From: Candidatus Eiseniibacteriota bacterium
GTDB taxonomy: Bacteria; Eisenbacteria; RBG-16-71-46
NCBI GenBank assembly: GCA_021414165.1
Contig: JAIOPA010000082.1
Span: 1-6,994 of the forward strand
Length of the DNA stretch: 6,994 nucleotides
Direction of reading: 5' to 3'
Shown: one piece after another, positions 1 to 6,494 of the stretch
Numbering within the stretch: the first letter of the stretch is position 1
Layout of the letters: every line of letters begins with the position of its first letter
The notes under the pieces: model-generated
What the model saw: the letters and a program-made list of their open reading frames with translations, nothing else
Databases searched by the model: none
Told to the model about the DNA's origin: nothing
Position numbers and translations under genes: made by a program

Positions 1-2
1 CG

Positions 3-1004
3 CAGACCGATCGCATGGACTACATCTCGCCCATGAGTAACAACCTCGCGTTGTGCTTGTCGGCCGAGAAGCTGCTGGGTGTCACGGTGCCGGAGCGCGT
101 TCAGGCGATCCGGGTGCTACTCACGGAACTCACGCGCATCAGCGCGCACTGCGTCTGGCTCGGCACGCACGCCATCGATATCGGCGCGCTCACCGTGTTC
201 TGGTACTGCTTCCGCGAGCGCGAGAAGGTGCTGTCGATCTACGACATGGTGTCCGGCGCGCGCATGACGTCGAGCTACTTCCGAGTCGGCGGATTGGCCA
301 TGGACATCCCCGAGGGCTTCATCGCGCGCTGCGAGAAGTTCGTGGACGAGATGCCCGCGCATGTCGACGAGTACGAGTCGTTGCTCACCAAGAACCCGAT
401 CTGGCTCGCGCGCACCAAGGGTGTGGCGCCGCTGTCCGCGAAGGACGCGATCGCCTGGGGCGTCACCGGTCCCACGTTGCGCGGCTCCGGTGTCGATTGG
501 GACTTGCGCAAGAAGCAGCCCTACTCGGGCTACGAGACGTACGACTTCGAGGTCCCGCTGGGTAAGGCAGGAGACGCGTACGACCGATTCCAGGTCCGCG
601 TCGCCGAGATCCGGCAGTCGACCCGCATCGCCAAGCAGGCGATCCAGCGCATCAAGCAGATGGGTGAGAAGGGCGAGTACCGCCTGCGCGACTTCAAGTA
701 CGTGTTGCCTCCGAAGGAAGAGGTCAAGACGTCCATGGAGGCGCTGATCCATCACTTCAAGATCGTGGCGCACGGATTCTTCCCGCCGGTGGGTGAGGCC
801 TACCAGGCGGTCGAGGCGCCGAAGGGAGAGCTGGGCTTCTATCTTGTCAGCGACGGTTCGTCGCGGCCCTGGCGCATGAAGATCCGCTCGCCCTCGTTCA
901 TCAACCTGCAGGCCCTGCCGGTCATGGTCGAAGGCAAGCTGGTCGCGGACGTGATCGCCGCGATCGGCAGCATCGATATCGTGCTCGGGGAGATCGATCG
1001 ATGA
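3..1004 (+). CDS. nuoD: NADH-quinone oxidoreductase subunit D (49 kDa homologue), 5' partial
   Basis: This is the peripheral-arm subunit that, with NuoB, forms the quinone-reduction site of complex I. The reading frame is open to the window edge: codons for Q-T-D-R precede the ATG at 15, and TDRMDY is an internal family motif. The true start is therefore upstream, and by comparison with roughly 400-residue homologues about 80 N-terminal residues are missing. Numbering from the Met at 15, Tyr3 (codon 21-23) matches the conserved quinone-contacting Tyr (bovine Tyr108, Thermus Tyr87). Asp55 in AIDIGA (codon 177-179) matches bovine Asp160. Other conserved blocks are EKLLG (18-22), FREREK (66-71), SGYETYDFEVPLG (171-183), SDGSSRPWRMKIRSPSF (279-295) and the C-terminal GEIDR. 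The conserved quinone-binding His of the N-terminal loop lies outside the window, as would any fusion to NuoC. The stop overlaps the nuoE start. Family assignment is certain. Confidence 0.97.
   Translation, partial: QTDRMDYISPMSNNLALCLSAEKLLGVTVPERVQAIRVLLTELTRISAHCVWLGTHAIDIGALTVFWYCFREREKVLSIYDMVSGARMTSSYFRVGGLAMDIPEGFIARCEKFVDEMPAHVDEYESLLTKNPIWLARTKGVAPLSAKDAIAWGVTGPTLRGSGVDWDLRKKQPYSGYETYDFEVPLGKAGDAYDRFQVRVAEIRQSTRIAKQAIQRIKQMGEKGEYRLRDFKYVLPPKEEVKTSMEALIHHFKIVAHGFFPPVGEAYQAVEAPKGELGFYLVSDGSSRPWRMKIRSPSFINLQALPVMVEGKLVADVIAAIGSIDIVLGEIDR
985..1003 (+). promoter_or_regulatory. Ribosome binding site and ATGA overlap at nuoD/nuoE
   Basis: GGGGAGA (987-993) lies inside the last codons of nuoD, 7-8 bases before the ATG at 1001. 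The ATG overlaps the nuoD TGA (1002-1004) in an ATGA arrangement, as expected for translational coupling. This supports 1001 as the nuoE start. The ribosome-binding role is inferred from sequence and spacing. Confidence 0.65.
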
Positions 1005-1510
1005 GCCACGGCACTGTCATGCCGGTCGACGGACCGGCGACGCTCGAGTGGTCGGAGAAGGCGAAGGCCGAAGTGGCCGACGCATTGTCGCGCTATCCCG
1101 TGAAGCGCTCGGCCGTGCTGCCGGTGCTGTGGATCGCGCAGCGCGAATGGGGCTGGCTGTCGCCGGCCGCCATGCGTCTGGTCGCGGGCAGCGTCGGACT
1201 GCCGGAGTCCGAGGTGTTCGGCGTCGCGACGTTCTACACCATGTTCAATCTGGTGCCGGTCGGCCGGCATCATCTGCAGCTGTGCATGACGCTGTCGTGC
1301 TCGCTCATGGGCGCGGACCGCTTGTACAAGCACCTGCAGAAGAAGCTCGGCGTGAGCCATGGCGAGACCACGAAGGACGGCCGTTACACGCTGCGCAAGG
1401 TCGAGTGCCTGGCCGCGTGCGGTAAGGGCCCGTGCATGCAGGTCGGTTTCGACTATCACGAGAACCTCGACGAAGCGAAGGTGGACGCCCTCCTGGAGAA
1501 GCTCAAGTGA
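1001..1510 (+). CDS. nuoE: NADH-quinone oxidoreductase subunit E (24 kDa, thioredoxin-like [2Fe-2S] protein)
   Basis: This cytoplasmic NADH-module subunit holds the off-pathway [2Fe-2S] cluster N1a close to the FMN of NuoF. The protein has 169 residues, normal for the family. An N-terminal helical part (about 15-85) contains the conserved stretch around residues 70-84 (SEVFGVATFYTMFNL). It is followed by a thioredoxin-like domain. The four cluster ligands are present in the family spacing: Cys95 and Cys100 (CX4C), then Cys136 and Cys140 (CX3C, in ECLAAC). A further cysteine, Cys145 in GKGPCMQV, sits just after the last ligand, where homologues I know usually have a non-cysteine residue. The first 15 residues are poorly conserved. 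The start is fixed by the ATGA overlap with nuoD and a good Shine-Dalgarno. The stop overlaps the nuoF GTG by 4 bases. Pairing with nuoF and the true nuoD upstream indicates complex I rather than a hydrogenase or formate dehydrogenase NuoE-like subunit. Confidence 0.97.
   Translation: MSHGTVMPVDGPATLEWSEKAKAEVADALSRYPVKRSAVLPVLWIAQREWGWLSPAAMRLVAGSVGLPESEVFGVATFYTMFNLVPVGRHHLQLCMTLSCSLMGADRLYKHLQKKLGVSHGETTKDGRYTLRKVECLAACGKGPCMQVGFDYHENLDEAKVDALLEKLK
1493..1510 (+). promoter_or_regulatory. Ribosome binding site and GTGA overlap at nuoE/nuoF
   Basis: GGAGAA (1495-1500) precedes the GTG at 1507 by 6 bases, and the GTG overlaps the nuoE stop TGA (1508-1510). This decides the nuoF start. The first in-frame ATG, at 1432, would add 25 residues read from inside nuoE that do not resemble the family. 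Confidence 0.65.
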
Positions 1511-2808
1511 GCCGCGGCCCGCTGTTGTTCAAGGACATCGACACGCCCGGCCTCACGGGGCTCGACGTGTACAAGAAGCAGGGTGGCTACGAAGCCGTGG
1601 CCAGCTCCGTCGGCAAGAAGACGCCCGACGAGGTCATCGAGATCGTGAAGGCCTCGGGCCTGCGCGGCCGCGGTGGCGCAGGCTTCCCCACGGGGCTCAA
1701 GTGGAGCTTCGTGCCGAAGCAGTCGCCCAAGGCGCGCTACATCGTCTGCAACGCCGACGAGTCCGAGCCGGGTACGTTCAAGGACCGCGAGCTCATGGAG
1801 CTGAACCCGCACCTGCTCATCGAGGGCATGATCCTCGCTGGGTTCGCGATCGGTTCGCACCAGGGCTACATCTATCTGCGCGGCGAGTTCGAGTACGTGC
1901 AGCGCATCCTCGACAAGGCCATCGCCGAAGCGCGCGCGGCCGGTATCCTGGGTGACAACGTCATGGGCTCGGGCTACGCGTTCCAGCTGTACACGCATCT
2001 GGGCGCCGGCGCCTACATCTGTGGCGAGGAGACGGCGCTGCTGTCGTCGCTCGAGGGCTACCGCGGCCAGCCGCGGTTGAAGCCGCCGTTCCCGGCCGTC
2101 GAGGGTCTGTACGCCTCGCCGACCGTGGTCAACAACGTCGAGACGCTCATGGCCGTGCCGCACATCGTCAAGAACGGTGGCGCCTGGTACCGCCAGTGGG
2201 GCAACGAGAAGAGCCCGGGCACGAAGGTGTTCAGCGTGTCGGGGCCGGTCAAGCGCCCCGGCAACTACGAGGTGCCGCTCGGCTACTCCATGAAGTCGCT
2301 CATCGAGAACGAGTGCGGCGGTATGCGTGACGGCCTGAAGCTCAAGGCCATCATCCCCGGTGGTTCGTCGGTGCCCATGCTGCCGGCGGCCGATCTGGAC
2401 ACGCCGCTCGACTACGAGAGCATGAATGCCAAGGGCACGTTCCTCGGTTCGGGGGGTGTCATCGTGATCGATGACAAGACCTGCATCGTCGATGCGCTCT
2501 GGAATGTGACGCGCTTCTACCAGCACGAGTCGTGCGGCAAGTGCACGCCGTGCCGTGAGGGCACGTACTGGATGAGCGAGGTGCTCGAGCGGCTCGAGAA
2601 CGGCACCGGCCGTGACGCCGATATCGACCTGCTCGCCGACGTCGCCGACAACATCCTCGGCAAGAGCTTCTGTGCACTCGGCGATGCCGCGGCGATGCCC
2701 GTGCAGGGCGCGCTCAAGCACTTCCGTGCCGAGTTCGAACACCACGTGAAGCACAAGACCTGCCTCGTCAATCGCCGTCGCGAGGAAGTCGCGGGGGTGC
2801 GCGCGTGA
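1507..2808 (+). CDS. nuoF: NADH-quinone oxidoreductase subunit F (51 kDa, NADH/FMN-binding, cluster N3)
   Basis: This is the electron-entry subunit: it binds NADH, transfers hydride to FMN and passes electrons to its [4Fe-4S] cluster N3, then on to NuoG. From the GTG start it has 433 residues, close to the 438 of the Thermus homologue. Visible blocks are the glycine-rich nucleotide-binding loop GLRGRGGAGFPTG (51-63), the FMN-region block CNADESEPGTFKDRE (81-95) and ICGEETALLSSLEG (171-184), and a central SLBB-like segment (about 240-330). Cluster N3 is ligated in SCGKCTPCREG by Cys343, Cys346 and Cys349, with the fourth ligand Cys389 in SFCALGD. All family-critical residues I can check are intact. 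The gene overlaps nuoE by 4 bases at its start and nuoG by 4 bases at its end. Related NuoF-like proteins occur in NAD-linked hydrogenases and formate dehydrogenases, but the neighbours nuoD, nuoH and nuoJ settle the assignment here. Confidence 0.98.
   Translation: MSRGPLLFKDIDTPGLTGLDVYKKQGGYEAVASSVGKKTPDEVIEIVKASGLRGRGGAGFPTGLKWSFVPKQSPKARYIVCNADESEPGTFKDRELMELNPHLLIEGMILAGFAIGSHQGYIYLRGEFEYVQRILDKAIAEARAAGILGDNVMGSGYAFQLYTHLGAGAYICGEETALLSSLEGYRGQPRLKPPFPAVEGLYASPTVVNNVETLMAVPHIVKNGGAWYRQWGNEKSPGTKVFSVSGPVKRPGNYEVPLGYSMKSLIENECGGMRDGLKLKAIIPGGSSVPMLPAADLDTPLDYESMNAKGTFLGSGGVIVIDDKTCIVDALWNVTRFYQHESCGKCTPCREGTYWMSEVLERLENGTGRDADIDLLADVADNILGKSFCALGDAAAMPVQGALKHFRAEFEHHVKHKTCLVNRRREEVAGVRA
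2782..2808 (+). promoter_or_regulatory. GTGA overlap and weak ribosome binding site at nuoF/nuoG
   Basis: The nuoG GTG (2805-2807) overlaps the nuoF TGA (2806-2808). The nearest purine-rich tract is GGGGG (2793-2797), 7 bases upstream. A better Shine-Dalgarno match, GAGGAAG (2782-2788), is rather far away at 16 bases. Initiation therefore probably depends on coupling to nuoF termination. The GTG start is supported by the protein, whose second residue begins the typical N-terminal ferredoxin strand (SKLVKVTIDG). Confidence 0.5.
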
Positions 2809-5420
2809 GCAAGCTCGTCAAGGTCACGATCGACGGCCGTACCGTCGAGGTGCCCGCCGGCACGCTCGTCACGGACGCTTCGCGCGCCGCCGAGGTGCAC
2901 GTCCCGATCTTCTGTTCGCATTCCAAGCTGCCGCCGCTCGGCGCGTGCCGTATCTGCGTCGTCGAGGTGGGAATGCCGAAGCTCGACGCCAACCGGCAGC
3001 CCGTCATGGCCGCCGATGGCACGCCCGAGATCGCGTGGATGCCCAAGGTGCAGACCGGTTGCACCACGACGGTCGCCGACGGCATGCATGTGCGCACCGC
3101 GTCCAACGTGGCCACCAAGGCGCGCAAGGGCGTCATGGAGTTCCTGCTCGTCAATCACCCGCTCGATTGCCCGGTGTGCGACGAGGGTGGCGAGTGCCAG
3201 CTGCAGGACCTCGCGTTCGCATTCGGCCACGACCACTCGCGTATGGACGAGGCCAAGCGCACGTTCGACAGCGAGGACCTGGGCCCGATCGTGAAGAAGG
3301 AAGCCAATCGCTGCATCGTGTGCATGCGCTGCGTGCGCTACTGCGATGAAGTGATGGGTGAGAACGCGCTCACCGCGCATCAGCGTGGCGTGCACACCGA
3401 GATCTCGTCGTTCGACCGCCAGCCGCTGGCCTGCGAGCAGTGCGGTAACTGCGTCGAGGTCTGCCCGGTCGGTGCACTCACCGCGCTGCCGTACCGCTTC
3501 AAGGCGCGTCCGTGGGACCTGCGCCAGCACATCACCATCTGCGAGTGGTGCCCGAACGGTTGCTCCGTGCGTCTCGGCGTGCGCGGCATGGAGATCCTGC
3601 GTGCGCGCGGCACCGAGTTCCGCGGCGTGAACCAGGAGTACCTGTGCGTGCGTGGCCGCTTCGGCCATGACTTCGTGAACGCGGCGGACCGCCTCACGGC
3701 GCCGCTCGTCCGCACCGGCGCAGCGCTGCAGCCGTCGACGCAGGAGGAGGCGGTCACCTATGCCGCCGCTCGTCTGCGCGACATCGCGGCGACGCACGGC
3801 CCGGACAGCATCGCGTTCGTGGGTGGCGAGAAGCTGAACGTCGAAGAGCAGTTCCTGTTCCAGAAGCTCGCGCGCCATGTGCTCGGCTCGACGAACGTCG
3901 ATGCCCGCACGCGTGTGGCGGCTGCGGTCTCCGGGAGCGCGGTGCTGCGCGCCACGGGTGGCGGCCGGCCCGGCCTCACGTTCCAGGGCCTGTACGAGGC
4001 CAAGGAAGTGCTCGTGCTGTTCGAGGATCTGCAGGGCGAGGCGCCGTTGGCGCAGGCGGCGATCGTGCGTGGCTTCCGCCAGCGCGGTCTGCACGTCACG
4101 GTGGCGCATGCGCGCCGCGTGAAGCTGGCGCGTCCCAAGTTCAAGGGTGATCACCTGGCCGTGAAGCCGGGCGCCGAACTGGCGCTCACGCTCGCGCTCA
4201 CCCGGGCAGCCCTCGATCTGGGCATGCCGGAAGCCGTGCCGGCCGAGGTGTCGAGCGCGCTGGGTGCGCTGCAGGGCTCGCTCGCGTCGTGGACCGGCGA
4301 CAAGGTCCAGAACGAGACGGGTGTGAGCGCGGCTGCGGTGGCGGCTGCCGCCAAGCGCATGCGCGAGGCGGGGGCGAAGGCGCTGCTGTTCGGGCGCGGC
4401 GTGCTCGAGCACGCGCAGGCGCCGGCGCTCGTGCAGGCCATCGAGAATCTGGCGTGGGCGCTCGGCGCGATCACGGCCGAGCAGTCGAGCGTCATGGCAT
4501 TCGGGCCGCATCACGACAGCGCGGGTGCGCTCGAGATTGGGCTGTCGCACGACACGCTGCCCGGTCACGCGAATGCGCCCAAGCGCGGCCTGTCGGCGCG
4601 CGAGGCCATTGCCGCGGCTGCCGAGGGCAAGGTGCGTGCGCTGTGGATCGTGTCGGATGACCTGATCGCGAGCGCGCCGGATCGCGCACTCGTCGAGAAG
4701 GCGTTCGAGAAGTGCGAGCTGGTCATCGTGAACGAGCTGTTCCTCACGCGCACCGCTGCCCGGGCCCACGTCGTGTTCCCGGTCGCCGCGTTCGCCGAGA
4801 AGGAAGGCAGCGTGGTGAACAGCGAGCGCCGGCTGCAGAAGTCGAATCGCGCGCTGTCGCCGCGCAAGGGCGCGCGCGCGGACTGGGACGTGTTCCAGTC
4901 GGTCGCGCAGGCGCTCGGTGCGGACTGGCGCTATCGCACGTCCGAGGATGTGTTCCGCGAGATCGCGCGCACGGTGCCGGGCTTTGCCGGGCTGTCGTAC
5001 GCGACGCTCCTGCCGGATGGTGCATTGCTCACGGGCACGCCGATCGCGGCCAGCATCAAGGCGGTCGAGGCGGCTCCGCTGGCGGGCGAGGGGCTCGCGC
5101 TCCTGTCCGGCGGCACGTTGTTCGCCGACGGCAGCCTGTCGTCGCGCTCCGCCACGCTCGCGAAGCTCGCGGGTGGCGTGCGTGCGCGGCTCGCGCCGGC
5201 CGAGGCCTCGCGCCTCGGGTTGGTCGCGGGCGACCGTGTGGAACTCACGGGCCCGGCCGGTCCGGCCGTGTTCGCTGTCGAGATCGACGATTCGGTGCCC
5301 GCAGGCGCGGTGTTCGTGCCGGCTGCGGGAGCGGAACTCAACCGCCTGGGTGTGCCGAGTGGCGGCGGGCTGCGCGTCTCTGCGCGCAAGTCCGCCAGTG
5401 CCGCCACGGTCGGGGCATAG
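2805..5420 (+). CDS. nuoG: NADH-quinone oxidoreductase subunit G (75 kDa iron-sulfur subunit) with eight-cysteine ferredoxin domain
   Basis: NuoG (871 residues) relays electrons from NuoF N3 towards NuoI. The N-terminal [2Fe-2S] domain has Cys37, Cys48, Cys51 and Cys86 (N1b). The next block has His118, Cys122, Cys125 and Cys131 (N5). The ferredoxin-like domain (166-231) carries two motifs: Cys170/173/176/180 and Cys210/213/216/220. Cys170, 173, 176 and 220 correspond to N4. Cys180, 210, 213 and 216 form a second set absent from the E. coli, Thermus and bovine proteins as I recall them. Cys246, 249, 253 and 281 match the N7 site (CX2CX3CX27C). Residues from about 290 to 710 resemble a degenerate molybdopterin oxidoreductase domain, including EKEGSVVNSERRLQ (665-678). 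Residues 785-860 resemble its small C-terminal beta domain (GLVAGDRVELTGPAG, 805-819). Only one cysteine (Cys637) follows residue 281, so no molybdenum-ligand cysteine is evident. A formate dehydrogenase-like subunit was considered but is unlikely given nuoD and nuoH alongside. Confidence 0.96.
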   Translation: MSKLVKVTIDGRTVEVPAGTLVTDASRAAEVHVPIFCSHSKLPPLGACRICVVEVGMPKLDANRQPVMAADGTPEIAWMPKVQTGCTTTVADGMHVRTASNVATKARKGVMEFLLVNHPLDCPVCDEGGECQLQDLAFAFGHDHSRMDEAKRTFDSEDLGPIVKKEANRCIVCMRCVRYCDEVMGENALTAHQRGVHTEISSFDRQPLACEQCGNCVEVCPVGALTALPYRFKARPWDLRQHITICEWCPNGCSVRLGVRGMEILRARGTEFRGVNQEYLCVRGRFGHDFVNAADRLTAPLVRTGAALQPSTQEEAVTYAAARLRDIAATHGPDSIAFVGGEKLNVEEQFLFQKLARHVLGSTNVDARTRVAAAVSGSAVLRATGGGRPGLTFQGLYEAKEVLVLFEDLQGEAPLAQAAIVRGFRQRGLHVTVAHARRVKLARPKFKGDHLAVKPGAELALTLALTRAALDLGMPEAVPAEVSSALGALQGSLASWTGDKVQNETGVSAAAVAAAAKRMREAGAKALLFGRGVLEHAQAPALVQAIENLAWALGAITAEQSSVMAFGPHHDSAGALEIGLSHDTLPGHANAPKRGLSAREAIAAAAEGKVRALWIVSDDLIASAPDRALVEKAFEKCELVIVNELFLTRTAARAHVVFPVAAFAEKEGSVVNSERRLQKSNRALSPRKGARADWDVFQSVAQALGADWRYRTSEDVFREIARTVPGFAGLSYATLLPDGALLTGTPIAASIKAVEAAPLAGEGLALLSGGTLFADGSLSSRSATLAKLAGGVRARLAPAEASRLGLVAGDRVELTGPAGPAVFAVEIDDSVPAGAVFVPAAGAELNRLGVPSGGGLRVSARKSASAATVGA
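3312..3464 (+). other. Predicted 2x[4Fe-4S] ferredoxin-like domain within nuoG (N4 plus an extra cluster)
   Basis: The codons for Cys170, 173, 176 and 180 lie at 3312-3344, and those for Cys210, 213, 216 and 220 at 3432-3464. Both motifs read CX2CX2CX3C, and the second is followed by Pro (CPVGAL), the classical bacterial ferredoxin pattern. In that fold each cluster takes three cysteines from one motif and the last cysteine of the other. N4 would therefore use 170/173/176/220, with the same 44-residue step between third and fourth ligand as in bovine NDUFS1. The extra cluster would use 210/213/216/180. The motifs are seen directly; cluster occupancy is inference. Confidence 0.8.
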
Positions 5421-5438
5421 GGAGGCATCGCCAGGATG
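5419..5438 (+). promoter_or_regulatory. Ribosome binding site of nuoH in the only intergenic gap
   Basis: The 15-base gap between the nuoG TAG (5418-5420) and the nuoH ATG (5436) begins with a strong Shine-Dalgarno, GGAGG (5421-5425), 10 bases before the ATG. This is the only junction in the window with a gap, so nuoH can initiate independently of nuoG termination. The gap is too short to hold a promoter or a terminator. Confidence 0.75.
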
Positions 5439-6488
5439 GCCGCGTTGTGGGAGATCCCCGCTGTCCAGACGCTGACCTGGGCACTCGTGAAGGTGCTGAT
5501 CATCCTTCAGGTGATGCTCGGTGTCGTGTCGTACCTCATCTACGCCGAACGTAAGATCTGCGGACACATCCAGGCCCGTACGGGCCCGAACCGTGTCGGC
5601 CCGTTCGGTCTGCTGCAGCCCATCGCCGACGTGCTCAAGCTCCTCATGAAGGAGGAGTTCATCCCGGCGAACGCGAACAAGGTCATCTTCCACATCGCGC
5701 CGATGCTCGCGGTGTTCCCGGCGATCGTGACGTTCGCCGTGATCCCCATGGGCCCCTCGCCGATGTTCGTGGTGACCGACATCAACGTGGGCCTGCTGCT
5801 GTTCATGGCCATGTCGAGCCTGGGCGTGTACGGCATCACGCTCGCCGGCTGGTCGTCGAACAACAAGTACGCGCTGCTCGGCGGCCTGCGCAGCTCGGCC
5901 CAGATGATCTCGTACGAGTTGGCCATGGGCCTCTCGACGATCCCGGTCATCCTCATGGCGGGCTCGCTGTCGCTCGTGAAGATCGTCGACACCCAGGCGG
6001 GTTGGTTCCACCCGTTCGGCCTGCAGTTCATCTCGCTGCCGAACTGGGGCATCTTCCAGGCCTATCTGTTCCTGCCGTTCGTGATCTTCCTGATCACCGC
6101 GTTCGCCGAGACGAACCGCGCGCCGTTCGACCTGCCAGAGGCCGAGGGCGAGCTGGTGGCCGGCTTCCACACCGAGTACTCGTCCATGAAGTGGGCGCTG
6201 TTCTTCCTCGGCGAGTACATGAACATGATCGTGATCTGCTCGATCGCGATCACGCTGTTCTTCGGTGGCTGGCACGGCCCGTTCACGGACAAGCTGCCGG
6301 TCATGTGGTTGGTCTGGTACCTGCTCAAACTGGCCGCGTGCCTGTTCGGCTTCATCTGGGTGCGCTGGACGTTCCCGCGGCTGCGTTACGACCAGCTCAT
6401 GGGCTTCGGTTGGAAGGTGCTGCTGCCGGCCTCGATCGTGAACGTCCTGATCGCTGCGCTGTGGCTCTACGGGAAGGGGCCCCACTAA
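5436..6488 (+). CDS. nuoH: NADH-quinone oxidoreductase subunit H (ND1 homologue)
   Basis: NuoH is the integral membrane subunit at the heel of complex I. It anchors the peripheral arm and lines the quinone tunnel leading to NuoB and NuoD. It has 350 residues, within the family range. About eight hydrophobic segments can be read, roughly at 15-36, 84-105, 117-136, 162-182, 207-223, 258-278, 287-308 and 326-345. Signature blocks are YAERK (36-40), QARTGPNRVGPFGLLQP (46-62), GLRSSAQMISYE (150-161), and the acidic cytoplasmic loop AETNRAPFDLPEAEGELV (224-241) followed by GFHTEYSSMKWALFFLGEY (243-261). That loop carries Glu225, Asp232, Glu235, Glu237, Glu239 and Glu247, the charged cluster linked to coupling in this family. 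RWTFPRLRYDQLM (310-322) is the C-terminal signature. The start is set by a GGAGG site 10 bases upstream. The gene abuts nuoJ, not nuoI. Confidence 0.97.
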   Translation: MAALWEIPAVQTLTWALVKVLIILQVMLGVVSYLIYAERKICGHIQARTGPNRVGPFGLLQPIADVLKLLMKEEFIPANANKVIFHIAPMLAVFPAIVTFAVIPMGPSPMFVVTDINVGLLLFMAMSSLGVYGITLAGWSSNNKYALLGGLRSSAQMISYELAMGLSTIPVILMAGSLSLVKIVDTQAGWFHPFGLQFISLPNWGIFQAYLFLPFVIFLITAFAETNRAPFDLPEAEGELVAGFHTEYSSMKWALFFLGEYMNMIVICSIAITLFFGGWHGPFTDKLPVMWLVWYLLKLAACLFGFIWVRWTFPRLRYDQLMGFGWKVLLPASIVNVLIAALWLYGKGPH

Positions 6489-6494
6489 ATGATG
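6471..6494 (+). promoter_or_regulatory. Ribosome binding site of nuoJ and nuoH/nuoJ junction with tandem ATG codons
   Basis: The purine tract GGGAAGGGG (6471-6479) ends 9 bases before the ATG at 6489. The nuoH stop TAA (6486-6488) is followed with no gap by two consecutive in-frame ATG codons, 6489-6491 and 6492-6494. Either could initiate; spacing to the tract does not separate them clearly, so the first is taken by default. Confidence 0.55.

Noticed and set aside
15..17. ATG at 15 as the start of nuoD.
   Set aside because: The frame is open upstream and the codons before it continue the conserved TDRMDY motif, so this Met is internal.
1432..1506. Longer nuoF starting at the ATG at 1432.
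   Set aside because: The additional 25 residues are read from inside nuoE in another frame and do not match NuoF N-termini. The GTG at 1507 has a good Shine-Dalgarno and gives the usual family length.
1456..2754. A 432-codon minus-strand open frame opposite nuoF.
   Set aside because: It is an antisense shadow of a strongly conserved gene. The translation is rich in Arg, His, Leu and Ala with no recognisable family features, and no ribosome binding site or gap supports it.
2805..5420. Reading the gene as a formate dehydrogenase or hydrogenase subunit, because of the eight-cysteine ferredoxin domain after NuoE- and NuoF-type genes.
   Set aside because: A true quinone-site nuoD precedes it and nuoH and nuoJ follow it, and the C-terminal domain shows no evident metal-ligand cysteine, so complex I NuoG is the better call.
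5421..5435. Possible internal promoter or terminator between nuoG and nuoH.
   Set aside because: The gap is only 15 bases, has no inverted repeat or T-run, and is explained by the ribosome binding site.
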